From the NCBI RefSeq assembly GCF_027706845.1, contig NZ_JAQGCZ010000004.1, positions 1 through 64,000 of the forward strand: a stretch of DNA of 64,000 nt, read 5' to 3'. Positions 16,863 to 24,891 of this stretch are shown in pieces. Position 1 is the stretch's first letter. Each line of letters begins with the position of its first letter. The DNA is from Mycolicibacterium sp. BiH015. GTDB lineage: Bacteria > Actinomycetota > Actinomycetes > Mycobacteriales > Mycobacteriaceae. The notes under the pieces are model-generated. The model searched no databases and was not told the origin of the DNA. It saw only the letters and a list, made by a program, of their open reading frames with translations. The position numbers and the translations under genes are program-made.

Positions 16863-16996
16863 ATTGCCCGGTCACTGACTGCCACATTCGACGTAGAGTC
16901 GTCGTCGTGATCGGTGGTGTGCAGCGGCCGCGGGGTGGCAACGGGACAGTCGTACCCCGTTCACAGTCCCTGCACTAGGCCTCGGTCGGTCTGCCG

Positions 16997-18103
16997 ATGC
17001 TGAGACGTAGCTCGTGGGGCGCCTACGTCGGGAACTGGTGGCGCCAGGCCGACCATTTCGACTGGTTCCACGAGTACATGCAGTCACGACGTCTGCTGCA
17101 CGTATCGCGCGCGGTGATCGTCGTCGTCACGCTGTCGCTGGTTACCGTTGCCGTGGCGCTGAACCTGAGCCAATCCGATTCGCGCAGCGGACTCGCTGCA
17201 GCACTCGGATGGACCGCGGTCGCCAACGGGATCGGTTGTGCGATGTTGTGGCTCGTCTGCTGGCCGTCGAGATTCGAGTCCGCGGCGTTCGTCGTGCTGC
17301 TGGACGTGAGCATCGCCATCGTCTGTCTCGGCCACACGAATCAGATGGTCGGACTGGTGGGCGTCACCGCGTTCGCCGTGACCGGGGGCTACATCGCGTG
17401 CTGCCATACGTCCAGGTTGATGGTGTACCACATCGCGGGTGTCGCCGGCGTCGGCGGCTTCCTCGCCTACCGCTACGTGACGAGCGGGGGCGACGCCTTC
17501 CTCGCCCTGGCTGTGTTCGCGCTCGGGCAGGTCATCAACGCTCTGGTTCCGTTCTGGCTGCAGTTCGTCGTGCACACCCTGGGCGCAGACGTGGTGGACT
17601 CCGACCGCGATCCGCTGACCGGTCTGTTGAATCGGCGAGCACTGTTCCAGCGCCTCAGCGTCGCGCTGCTGTCGACACGCTCCGGCGAGGATTTCCTCAG
17701 TGTCTCGATGATCGATCTCGACCGTTTCAAGAACCTCAACGACACGAGTGGTCACGACGTCGGCGACAAAGCCTTGATCGCGGTCGGCGACATCCTGCGG
17801 GCGGTAGCGCCGGACCGCACCCTCGTCGGTCGGATCGGAGGCGAAGAGTTCCTCATCGCGCAGTTTCTCGACAGCGAGGATCCGGGACCGGTGCCCCAGG
17901 ACGTCTGCGACGCCATCGACCGGATGCCCTATCGGGTCACCGCGAGTGTCGGGGCCGCCATCGGGAGGATCACCGACATCTCGCCGCGGGAATTCGAGGA
18001 CTTCGTGTTCGCCCTTTACCGCAACGCCGACCGGGCGATGTATGAAGCCAAACGCGACGGCGGCAACCAGATTCGACATCTGGTGGTCACCGAATGGCGT
18101 TGA
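16997..18103 (+). CDS. Membrane-anchored diguanylate cyclase (GGDEF domain)
   Basis: 368 residues from ATG 16997. About six membrane segments fill residues 35-190, followed by a GGDEF domain beginning at DSDRDPLTGLLNRRAL. The metal-binding Asp is in SMIDLDRFKNLND and the signature is GGEEF at 281-285, so the active site is intact and cyclic di-GMP synthesis from GTP is expected. The inhibitory RxxD site that normally precedes the signature is absent (Leu at the Asp position), suggesting no product feedback at that site. No EAL domain is fused. The N-terminal membrane part is probably the sensor. Confidence 0.9.
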   Translation: MLRRSSWGAYVGNWWRQADHFDWFHEYMQSRRLLHVSRAVIVVVTLSLVTVAVALNLSQSDSRSGLAAALGWTAVANGIGCAMLWLVCWPSRFESAAFVVLLDVSIAIVCLGHTNQMVGLVGVTAFAVTGGYIACCHTSRLMVYHIAGVAGVGGFLAYRYVTSGGDAFLALAVFALGQVINALVPFWLQFVVHTLGADVVDSDRDPLTGLLNRRALFQRLSVALLSTRSGEDFLSVSMIDLDRFKNLNDTSGHDVGDKALIAVGDILRAVAPDRTLVGRIGGEEFLIAQFLDSEDPGPVPQDVCDAIDRMPYRVTASVGAAIGRITDISPREFEDFVFALYRNADRAMYEAKRDGGNQIRHLVVTEWR

Positions 18104-18117
18104 GGGCCTGACGCCGC

Positions 18118-20304
18118 CTACGGGTCGCGGGGCAGTCCGAGCAACCGCTCGGCGATGATGTTCAGCTGTACCTCGGACGTACCGCCGTAGATCGTGGTGG
18201 ACCGGCTGGCCAGCAGGTAGTCCGCCCAGCGGCCGGTGATTTCCGCGGGATCGCCGACGACGGCGTCGGTCCCGAACGAGGCCACCGCGAACTCGGCATA
18301 GCCTTGACCCGTCTTCATCGACAGCAGCTTCGAGATCGCCGCGGCGGGCATCGGGTCGCCGCCGGCCAGCGTCAACAGCGTGGAGCGCATGTTGAGCACC
18401 TTGGCCGCATGTCCTTCGGCGATCAGGATGCCCGCGTGGTTCTGCGAGATCTGGTCGAAGTGGCCCTCACCGACGAACTCGACGAACTTGTTCAGGCTGG
18501 GCAGAAACGGCGGCTCGCTGCTGCCGATCGAAACCCGTTCGTTGGTCAGTGTGTTGCGGCTGACCTCCCAGCCGCGGTTGACCTCGCCGAGTACCAACTC
18601 GTCGGGGACGAACACGTCATCGATGAACACGGTGTTGAACATCGCGTTGCCGGTCAGCTCCCGCAGCGGCTTGACCTCGACGCCCTCACTCTTCATGTCG
18701 AGCAGGAAGTAGGTGATGCCCTGATGCTTCGGAGCGCCGGGGTCTGTTCGCGCCAGCAGGGCGCCCCACTCCGAGTACTGCGCACCGGTGGTCCAGATCT
18801 TCTGCCCGGTGATCCGCCAGCCACCGTCGACCTTCGTGGCCTTGGTCGTCAGGCTGGCCAGGTCAGAACCTGCGCCGGGCTCGGAAAACAGCTGGCACCA
18901 GATCATTTCGCCGCGGAAGGTGGGCGGCAGGAATCGCTCCTTCTGTTCGTCGGTGCCGAACGCGACGATCGACGGGATGATCCATGCGGCGATACCCATG
19001 GCGGGACGCTTGACCCGCCCGGTCGAGAACTCCTGGGCGATGATGATCTGCTCGATCGGGTTCGACGCGCGTCCCCAGGGCACCGGCAGGTGGGGTTGCA
19101 CCCAACCGCCCTCGGCGATCGCGGCGTTGCGCTGTTCGCGCGGGATCTGCTTGAGCGCAGCCACCTCGGCGCGAATCTCGTCGCGCAGCTTCTCGGTCTC
19201 CGGGTCGAGGTCGATGTTGAGCGCGCGCATCCCCGTCGAGGTGGCGATGTCGACGACCCGCTGCGGGTAGTCCGAGGCGCGGCCGAAGCACGCTGCGAGC
19301 ACCAGCGCACGGCGGTAGTAGACGTTGGTGTCGTGTTCCCAGGTGAAGCCGATGCCGCCATGGACCTGGATGCAGTCCTGCGTGCAGTGCTGTGCGGCGG
19401 CGGGAGCCAGCGTGGCGGCCACCGCAGCGGCGAATTCGTAGGCGCTGTCGGTGTTGTCGTTGGCTTCGTCGATCGCGCGCGCGGCATCCCATACGGCGGC
19501 GGTCGCGCGCTCCGTCTCGGCGATCATGTTGGCGCACTTGTGCTTGATGGCCTGGAACTGGCCGATGGGGCGACCGAACTGCTCGCGGATCTTGGCGTAC
19601 GCCGCCGCGGTGTCGGTGGCCCAGCGCGCGACGCCGATCGCCTCCGCCGACAGCAGCGTGGATATCAGGGAGCGCGCATGAGCCCGGCTGAGGTTCCCCA
19701 GTACGCGATCGTCACCGACTTCGACGGCGTTGGCGCGCACGTGGGCGACCGGGCGCAGCGGGTCGACGCTCTGCACGGACTCGATCTCCAGCTGGGTGGC
19801 GTCGAGGACGACCCACTCCTCGCCGGATTCGATCGATACCGGCAGGACGAGGACGGCCGCCTGGGCGGCGGCGGGAACAGCGCGAGCCTCGCCGCGGATG
19901 ACCAGGTTGTCACCCTGCCGGGTCGCCGTGAGGCCGGAGTCGAGGGCGTATGCGGCGATGAGGTTGCCGGACGCCAGATCGTTGAGGATGGCGGCGTTCG
20001 GGTCGTTGGCGGCGATCAGTGCGCTCGCGATGGCCGACGGAACGAAGGGCCCGGGAACCGCGCCGTAGCCGAACTCGGCGATGACGATGGCGAGCTCGAG
20101 AATGCCGAATCCCTGTCCGCCCACCGATTCCGCGAGGTGGACGCCCTGCAGGCCCTGCTCGGAGGCTGACTTCCAGTAGGGCGGGGGATTCGGGATCGGT
20201 GTCTCGAGGGCCTCGTGAAGCACCTCGGACGGAGCGACCCGTTCGACGAATGCCCGCACGGAGTCGGCGAGGTCGTTGTGCTCTTCAAGGATCGCGATAG
20301 GCAT
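18118..20304 (-). CDS. fadE6: FadE6, fused double acyl-CoA dehydrogenase
   Basis: 728 residues from ATG 20304, preceded by GAAAGGT. The protein is two acyl-CoA dehydrogenase modules in one chain. The N-terminal module (1 to about 370) ends with QVHGGIGFTWEH; the C-terminal module (about 385-728) has WCQLFSEPGAGSDLAS and ends with YGGTSEVQLNIIAERLLGLP. The subtypes correspond to the separate FadE subunits at 8047-10492, joined in one gene here. Expected to desaturate an acyl-CoA with FAD. Gene neighbourhood and length match Rv0271c. Confidence 0.9.
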   Translation of the reverse strand: MPIAILEEHNDLADSVRAFVERVAPSEVLHEALETPIPNPPPYWKSASEQGLQGVHLAESVGGQGFGILELAIVIAEFGYGAVPGPFVPSAIASALIAANDPNAAILNDLASGNLIAAYALDSGLTATRQGDNLVIRGEARAVPAAAQAAVLVLPVSIESGEEWVVLDATQLEIESVQSVDPLRPVAHVRANAVEVGDDRVLGNLSRAHARSLISTLLSAEAIGVARWATDTAAAYAKIREQFGRPIGQFQAIKHKCANMIAETERATAAVWDAARAIDEANDNTDSAYEFAAAVAATLAPAAAQHCTQDCIQVHGGIGFTWEHDTNVYYRRALVLAACFGRASDYPQRVVDIATSTGMRALNIDLDPETEKLRDEIRAEVAALKQIPREQRNAAIAEGGWVQPHLPVPWGRASNPIEQIIIAQEFSTGRVKRPAMGIAAWIIPSIVAFGTDEQKERFLPPTFRGEMIWCQLFSEPGAGSDLASLTTKATKVDGGWRITGQKIWTTGAQYSEWGALLARTDPGAPKHQGITYFLLDMKSEGVEVKPLRELTGNAMFNTVFIDDVFVPDELVLGEVNRGWEVSRNTLTNERVSIGSSEPPFLPSLNKFVEFVGEGHFDQISQNHAGILIAEGHAAKVLNMRSTLLTLAGGDPMPAAAISKLLSMKTGQGYAEFAVASFGTDAVVGDPAEITGRWADYLLASRSTTIYGGTSEVQLNIIAERLLGLPRDP

Positions 20305-20359
20305 GGCTGCACCTTTCACCTCGTCGGAACCGGCCCCAACCGGTTGGTTGGGACCGAGG

Positions 20360-21325
20360 TTACCCCGCGACCTGGTTCACCACGTTCACCAGGTCGCGTC
20401 CGTCACGAAGGCGTTCGCAATTGTCGACAGCGAATTCCAGGTAGCGGCGCATCGTGTCGGCGGTGTACCAGGTGACGTGCGGCGTCAGCACCACGTTGCG
20501 GAGAGTCAGCAGTGGGTTGTCGGCAGGGACCGGTTCGACGGAGAACACATCGAGACCAGCTGCGGCCAGGCCACCGGACCGCAGCGCGTCGACCAGCGCC
20601 GCCTCGTCGACGATGGGGCCGCGGGAGGTGTTGACCAGGATCGCGTCGGACTTCATCAGTGCCAGCGCGTCACGGCCGATCAGTCCGCGGGTGGCGTCGG
20701 TGAGCGGGAGATGCAGCGAGACGATGTCGCTGTCGGCCAGCAACGTGGACAGTTCGCGCCATCCGGGCTCGCCGTCGTCGCGGGTGCTGGTGTGGAGCAC
20801 CTTGGCACCGAGGGCCACCAGGATGCGTTCGACCTGTTTGGCGATGTTGCCGTAGCCGATGAGGCCGACGGTGCAGCCGCCGATGTCACGGACCGTCTCA
20901 CCGAGCGTCGGGTCCGACGGCCAGCCCTCTCCGGCGCGGGTGGCGCGATCCAGCTCGGGCAGCCTGCGCAGTGCGGCCAGCATCAGCAGCAGTGTGCCCT
21001 CGGCCACCGACGGCGCGTTGGCGCCGGGCATGTTCGCCACGGCGATACCTCGGGCAGTCGCGGCGTCGACGTCGATGGTGTTCACCCCGGCGCCCAGTTT
21101 GTGGACGAGCCGCGCCTTGACTGCTTTGGCCAGGTCCTCCGCCGAGAGGGGCCGCAGCACATGCCAGATCACGTCGGCGCGGGGCAGCTCCCGGTAGAAC
21201 GTCTCGTCGTCGTCCTCGGCGCAGTACCGAACGTCGAGCCAATCCGACTGTGGGGCAAGGAATTCAGTGACCTTTTCGCCCGGAACGAAATGGGCGAGGA
21301 CGGTCACCAGCGGCGGGCGATCCAC
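20360..21325 (-). CDS. D-2-hydroxyacid dehydrogenase (NAD-dependent)
   Basis: 321 residues. The Rossmann motif GLIGYGNIAKQ is at about 153-163. Catalytic residues of the family are visible: Arg in NTSRGPIVDE, Glu in VFSVEPVPADNP and His in LTPHVTWYT. It reduces a 2-keto acid or oxidises a D-2-hydroxy acid. The start ATG at 21325 lies 22 nt inside the upstream hydrolase gene, so the two are coupled. I do not remember an equivalent at this position in M. tuberculosis, so it may be an insertion in this lineage. Confidence 0.9.
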   Translation of the reverse strand: MDRPPLVTVLAHFVPGEKVTEFLAPQSDWLDVRYCAEDDDETFYRELPRADVIWHVLRPLSAEDLAKAVKARLVHKLGAGVNTIDVDAATARGIAVANMPGANAPSVAEGTLLLMLAALRRLPELDRATRAGEGWPSDPTLGETVRDIGGCTVGLIGYGNIAKQVERILVALGAKVLHTSTRDDGEPGWRELSTLLADSDIVSLHLPLTDATRGLIGRDALALMKSDAILVNTSRGPIVDEAALVDALRSGGLAAAGLDVFSVEPVPADNPLLTLRNVVLTPHVTWYTADTMRRYLEFAVDNCERLRDGRDLVNVVNQVAG

Positions 21326-22440
21326 TTGGCGATCGTATCCGCCTTCTCCGACCGCGATCCCGGCGTCGTGAAGTAATGGTCGGTGTCCATGGAATGCAGC
21401 GTCTTGTCGTCGCTGCCGAGTGCGTCATGGATGCGCTGAGCGTCGGACGGGAACACACCGGTGTCCTGCTCGGCGTTGATCACCAGCGCGGGACAGTCGA
21501 TACGCGCCAGGTGCGGCTCGGCACGCGTCTGCGCGTGCCGCAGGCTCCACATTCCCAGCCAGTTGCGCAGAGTGCATGCCGCCGCAATGCCGTGGGTCGA
21601 TCGGTTGGCCTTGGCGGGCACCCCCGCGTAGCACATGTTGGCGGGGCGTTTCGTCGGTTCCAGCGCCGGGTCGACCATGCGGGGATCTGCCCAGGTCCGC
21701 ATCACGGTGAACGGTCGGTCGGAGAATCCGGCGGCGCGCACCCGCAGCAGTTCGTCCTCGGCCCAGTCGGTGATCGCCTCGTTGCGCGCGATCTGCGCGG
21801 CGCGGTAGCGCTTCACGAAATCCGCGTCGTACGCCGGGCCGTTGCGTTCGTTGAACAGATCGAGATCCGGATCTGTTGCCACAGCGTCGTTTTCGTCGAC
21901 CACCGAGGCGTCCATCCAGGCGGTGAGCACGTCGGGGCGGCCGGGGTGCGCGGCGCTGGCGACGTAGCCGTCGGCGGGTGGCAGATCGTCGAGCCCGGCG
22001 GCAGGACGCATCCCCTCCAGCGGGGTGACGTGCCTGTCGACGGCGTTGCCCTGATAGGCCGCCATCAAGGACCCGCCGCCTGAATTGCCCAGCAGGATCA
22101 CGGTTTCGATCCCCTGCACCTCGCGCAGCCAGCGGACTCCGACACCGATGTCGACCAGGGCGTGGTCTAGCAGGAAACTGCTCTCGAATCCGCGGAACCG
22201 GGTGTTCCAGCCGAGGAAACCGATTCCGCGGGTGGCCATGTAGTCGGCGAGATAGTGCTCGGAGAAGTCGATCTGATAGTGCGTGGCGATCATCGCGACC
22301 TTGGGCTTGCGTCCGATGCCGCGGTGGTAGAGGCCTTGACAGGGGTGTCCTCCCGAGCCTGCGCGCCGCGCCGTGGTCGAGTCGAGGCCGATGAATTCTC
22401 TGGTGACGCCGGGTGCTTGGGGGGTCGGGGTGCGGCTCAT
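21304..22440 (-). CDS. Alpha/beta hydrolase-fold protein, Rv0272c-like
   Basis: 378 residues from ATG 22440 (MSRTPTPQ); in-frame sequence further upstream is antisense to the VOC and TetR genes and is rejected. The nucleophile elbow is LLGNSGGGSLMA with Ser about 120, the acid candidate is in NAEQDTGVFP and the His is in DTDHYFTTPGSR near the C-terminus. The fold suggests esterase or peptidase activity on a small substrate. Position between fadE6 and the VOC gene matches Rv0272c. Downstream D-2-hydroxyacid dehydrogenase overlaps by 22 nt. Confidence 0.85.
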   Translation of the reverse strand: MSRTPTPQAPGVTREFIGLDSTTARRAGSGGHPCQGLYHRGIGRKPKVAMIATHYQIDFSEHYLADYMATRGIGFLGWNTRFRGFESSFLLDHALVDIGVGVRWLREVQGIETVILLGNSGGGSLMAAYQGNAVDRHVTPLEGMRPAAGLDDLPPADGYVASAAHPGRPDVLTAWMDASVVDENDAVATDPDLDLFNERNGPAYDADFVKRYRAAQIARNEAITDWAEDELLRVRAAGFSDRPFTVMRTWADPRMVDPALEPTKRPANMCYAGVPAKANRSTHGIAAACTLRNWLGMWSLRHAQTRAEPHLARIDCPALVINAEQDTGVFPSDAQRIHDALGSDDKTLHSMDTDHYFTTPGSRSEKADTIAKWIARRW

Positions 22441-22566
22441 GGGTGTCCGGTCTCCCGGTGGTAGTGGTCCGGTAGAAGGTGTCGTCTTGCCGATCCGAAA
22501 CGCCGACCTGATGTTAGATTCAGTTTCTGCCCCGTGGCCAGACTTTTGGTCTTTCAGGAAGGCGCG

Positions 22567-23139
22567 ATGATGATCAAGCCGCAGAACACCAACACTGAAT
22601 TCGAGTTGGGCGGCATCAACCATGTCGCGCTGGTCTGTTCGGACATGGCCCGGACCGTCGACTTTTACAGCAATGTGCTGGGCATGCCGCTCATCAAGTC
22701 GCTCGATCTGCCCGGAGGCATCGGCCAGCACTTTTTCTTCGACGCGGGTAACGGTGACTGCGTCGCGTTCTTCTGGTTCGCGGATGCGCCCGATCGCGTC
22801 CCCGGTATCTCGTCGCCGGAAGCGATCCCCGGCATCGGCGACATCGTCAGCGCGGTCAGCACCATGAACCACCTTGCCTTCCACGTCCCTGCCGAGAAGT
22901 TCGACGAATATCGTCGGCGACTCAAGGACAAAGGCGTCAGGGTCGGGCCGATCCTCAACCACGACGAAAGCGACATGCAGGTCTCGGCGACCGTGCATCC
23001 CGGCGTGTATGTGCGGTCCTTCTACTTCCTGGATCCCGACGGAATCACGTTGGAATTCGCGTGCTGGACCAAAGAATTCGGCGACAGCGATACCAGGGCG
23101 ACACCCCGGACGGCGGCGGACCGCCGCGTGCGGGTCTAG
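22567..23139 (+). CDS. VOC-superfamily (glyoxalase/dioxygenase-like) protein, Rv0274-like
   Basis: 190 residues from ATG 22567, preceded by AGGAAGG. One VOC module: first metal-ligand strand GGINHVALVCSDM with His about 19, second His in MNHLAFHVP and a Glu in DPDGITLEFACW. This pattern fits extradiol-dioxygenase or glyoxalase I-like metalloenzymes. It ends in a CTAG whose complement is the stop of the convergent TetR gene. Function of the family member is unknown. Confidence 0.87.
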   Translation: MMIKPQNTNTEFELGGINHVALVCSDMARTVDFYSNVLGMPLIKSLDLPGGIGQHFFFDAGNGDCVAFFWFADAPDRVPGISSPEAIPGIGDIVSAVSTMNHLAFHVPAEKFDEYRRRLKDKGVRVGPILNHDESDMQVSATVHPGVYVRSFYFLDPDGITLEFACWTKEFGDSDTRATPRTAADRRVRV

Positions 23140-23765
23140 TCCCGATAGAGGTCGGGGTCTCCGAGCTGATCGATGAGCGCGCCGAGCTGGGTCGCCAGCT
23201 GCGCGGGCGTGAAGTCGAGGTCGCCGGACAGCCACGCGCTCAACGTCTGCGTCACGCCCCCCACCACGAAATGTCCGGCGGCCCTGATTCGCTCGTTCTG
23301 CTCGAGCTGCAGGGCAGAGCCTGCGTGCTGACCGGAGAGCAGTGCGAACAGCGCACCGGATTCCGCCCGCTTCCGCACCACCACGGGGTTGTCGAGGTGT
23401 GCGCTGAACAGCAGGCGCCCGACCCGGATGTCTCCGGAGATGGTGCGCACGATGTTGGCCATGCCCTCCCGGCTCTGTTCCCGGGCGGGCGCGGCGGCCA
23501 TGGCCGCCTGGGTGGTGGCGGCGATGTCGCCGATGACCCAGTCGAAGACGGCGCCGACGAAGACGTCCTTGTCGGTGAAACTCTCGTAGAAATAGCGGGC
23601 CGCCAAACCTGATTCGGCGCAGATGGCACGCACCGTGAGGTCGGCGGGGCTCGGGTTGGCGCCCAGGAGGTCCAGGCCGGCTTCCAGCAGCCGCCGTCGA
23701 CGATCGGCGACGCGCTGCGGAGCCTCCACCCCCCGATACGGGCGTACCTGGGCCATGCCTTCCAT
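23136..23765 (-). CDS. TetR-family transcriptional regulator, Rv0275c-like
   Basis: 209 residues from ATG 23765 (ATG 23756 also possible). HTH: RVADRRRRLLEAGLDLLG, then LTVRAICAESGLAARYFYESF, the classic TetR recognition helix. C-terminal ligand domain resembles those of fatty-acid-responsive TetR proteins. It is divergent from the MpaB-like gene (99 bp apart) and shares its stop codon region with the convergent VOC gene. Likely represses the divergent gene and itself. Confidence 0.88.
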   Translation of the reverse strand: MEGMAQVRPYRGVEAPQRVADRRRRLLEAGLDLLGANPSPADLTVRAICAESGLAARYFYESFTDKDVFVGAVFDWVIGDIAATTQAAMAAAPAREQSREGMANIVRTISGDIRVGRLLFSAHLDNPVVVRKRAESGALFALLSGQHAGSALQLEQNERIRAAGHFVVGGVTQTLSAWLSGDLDFTPAQLATQLGALIDQLGDPDLYRD

Positions 23766-23864
23766 ATTGACACCTGCCCGGACCTGGGAGCAATATCAGG
23801 AAACGCGCGTTCGCACATTTGGCGGGCGGACGAGCGGCACCGTCGCCGAGAGGAGCACCATCCG

Positions 23865-24731
23865 ATGACGCGCAACGATTCGGTCGACGCATCCGTCGGC
23901 AACCGATCGCAGCGCGCGGCGCACGCCGACGAGGGGATGCTGGGCCTCGGTCTGCTCGCCGGTCCGGCGAACGTGATCATGCAGTTGGCGCGGCCGGGCG
24001 TCGGGTACGGAGTGCTGGAGAGCCGGGTCGAGAGCGGGCGTATCGATCGGCACCCCGTCAAGCGCGCCCGCACCACATTCACCTATCTCGCGGTGTCGAC
24101 CAACGGGACTGCAGAGCAGCAGGCCGCGTTCCGGCGCGCGGTCAACCGCGCGCACGCGCAGGTGTTCTCCACCGAGGAAAGCCCGGTCGAGTACCACGCT
24201 TTCGACAAGAACCTGCAGTTGTGGGTCGGGGCGTGCCTCTACAAAGGCGTCGTCGACGTGCACCGCGTCTTCGTGGGGGAGCTGGACGAGCAGACCGCAG
24301 ACCGGCTGTACCTCCAGGGCCGCGCGTTGGCGACGATGCTGCAGGTCCCCGAGAGCATGTGGCCCGCCGATCGTGCGGCGTTCGACCGATATTGGTCGGC
24401 CGCGCTCGAGGACGTGCACATCGACGACACCGTGCGTGAGTTCCTCTTCCCGATCGCGGCGTCCCGGCTGCGCGGGGTGACGTTGCCCAGAATGCTGCAG
24501 CGGCGTTCGGACAATCTGGCACTGCTGATCACCACCGGCTTCCTTCCCCAGCGGTTCCGCGAGGAGATGCGGCTGCCGTGGGATCCCGCGAGGCAGCGGC
24601 GCTTCGACAGGCTGATGACGGTGCTGCGTGCCGTCAACCGCATGTCACCGCGATTCGTCCGTGAATTCCCCTTCAACGTGCTGCTCAAGGACCTGGATTG
24701 GCGCATGCGCACCGGCCGCGCGCTGGTGTGA
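23865..24731 (+). CDS. MpaB-family (DUF2236) oxygenase-like protein, Rv0276-like
   Basis: 288 residues from ATG 23865. Mostly helical, with conserved blocks ARTTFTYLAVSTNGT, EYHAFDKNLQLWVGA and the C-terminal LRAVNRMSPRFVREFP, which match the oxygenase MpaB/DUF2236 family related to the latex-clearing protein. In that family His residues bind haem. Here candidate His residues include H107 in EYHAFD and the His in DVHRVF. Substrate unknown. It is the last gene before ESX-3, as in M. tuberculosis apart from genes missing here. Confidence 0.8.
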   Translation: MTRNDSVDASVGNRSQRAAHADEGMLGLGLLAGPANVIMQLARPGVGYGVLESRVESGRIDRHPVKRARTTFTYLAVSTNGTAEQQAAFRRAVNRAHAQVFSTEESPVEYHAFDKNLQLWVGACLYKGVVDVHRVFVGELDEQTADRLYLQGRALATMLQVPESMWPADRAAFDRYWSAALEDVHIDDTVREFLFPIAASRLRGVTLPRMLQRRSDNLALLITTGFLPQRFREEMRLPWDPARQRRFDRLMTVLRAVNRMSPRFVREFPFNVLLKDLDWRMRTGRALV

Positions 24732-24800
24732 CCGCGCCCCGTCCGGCCTCCCCGGTGCGTCTCGACACCTTGCCCGTGTGATGCTAACTTCAGCGCAAAG

Positions 24801-24819
24801 TTAGCTTAGCCATACTTAA
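24801..24819. promoter_or_regulatory. Candidate IdeR iron box of the ESX-3 operon
   Basis: The 19 bp match 14 of 19 positions of the iron-box consensus as I remember it. It lies 73 bp before the eccA3 ATG. Overlapping its left edge is a separate perfect dyad, GCTAACTT-N7-AAGTTAGC at 24783-24805, which could bind the same repressor or another one. Published work shows ESX-3 transcription is repressed by iron through IdeR, and in M. tuberculosis also by zinc through Zur; no clear Zur box was seen here. Confidence 0.7.
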
Positions 24820-24891
24820 GCCACGCAAGGGAGACGGCGGGGGGCGGGCGCCCAGAACTGGGCGGATGACCTGTCCCGCGACACAGAGTTC

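Noticed and set aside
17084..18079. Long minus-strand frame opposite the GGDEF gene
   Set aside because: The plus-strand frame has an intact GGDEF domain with conserved motifs; the opposite frame has none.
21304..23892. A single 862-codon minus-strand frame that would fuse extra N-terminal sequence to the hydrolase
   Set aside because: Everything upstream of ATG 22440 is antisense to the VOC gene and overlaps the TetR gene; the family start is at 22440.
24732..24891. Zur box in front of ESX-3
   Set aside because: No sequence close to the zinc-box palindrome was found; only the IdeR-like box and a separate dyad are visible.
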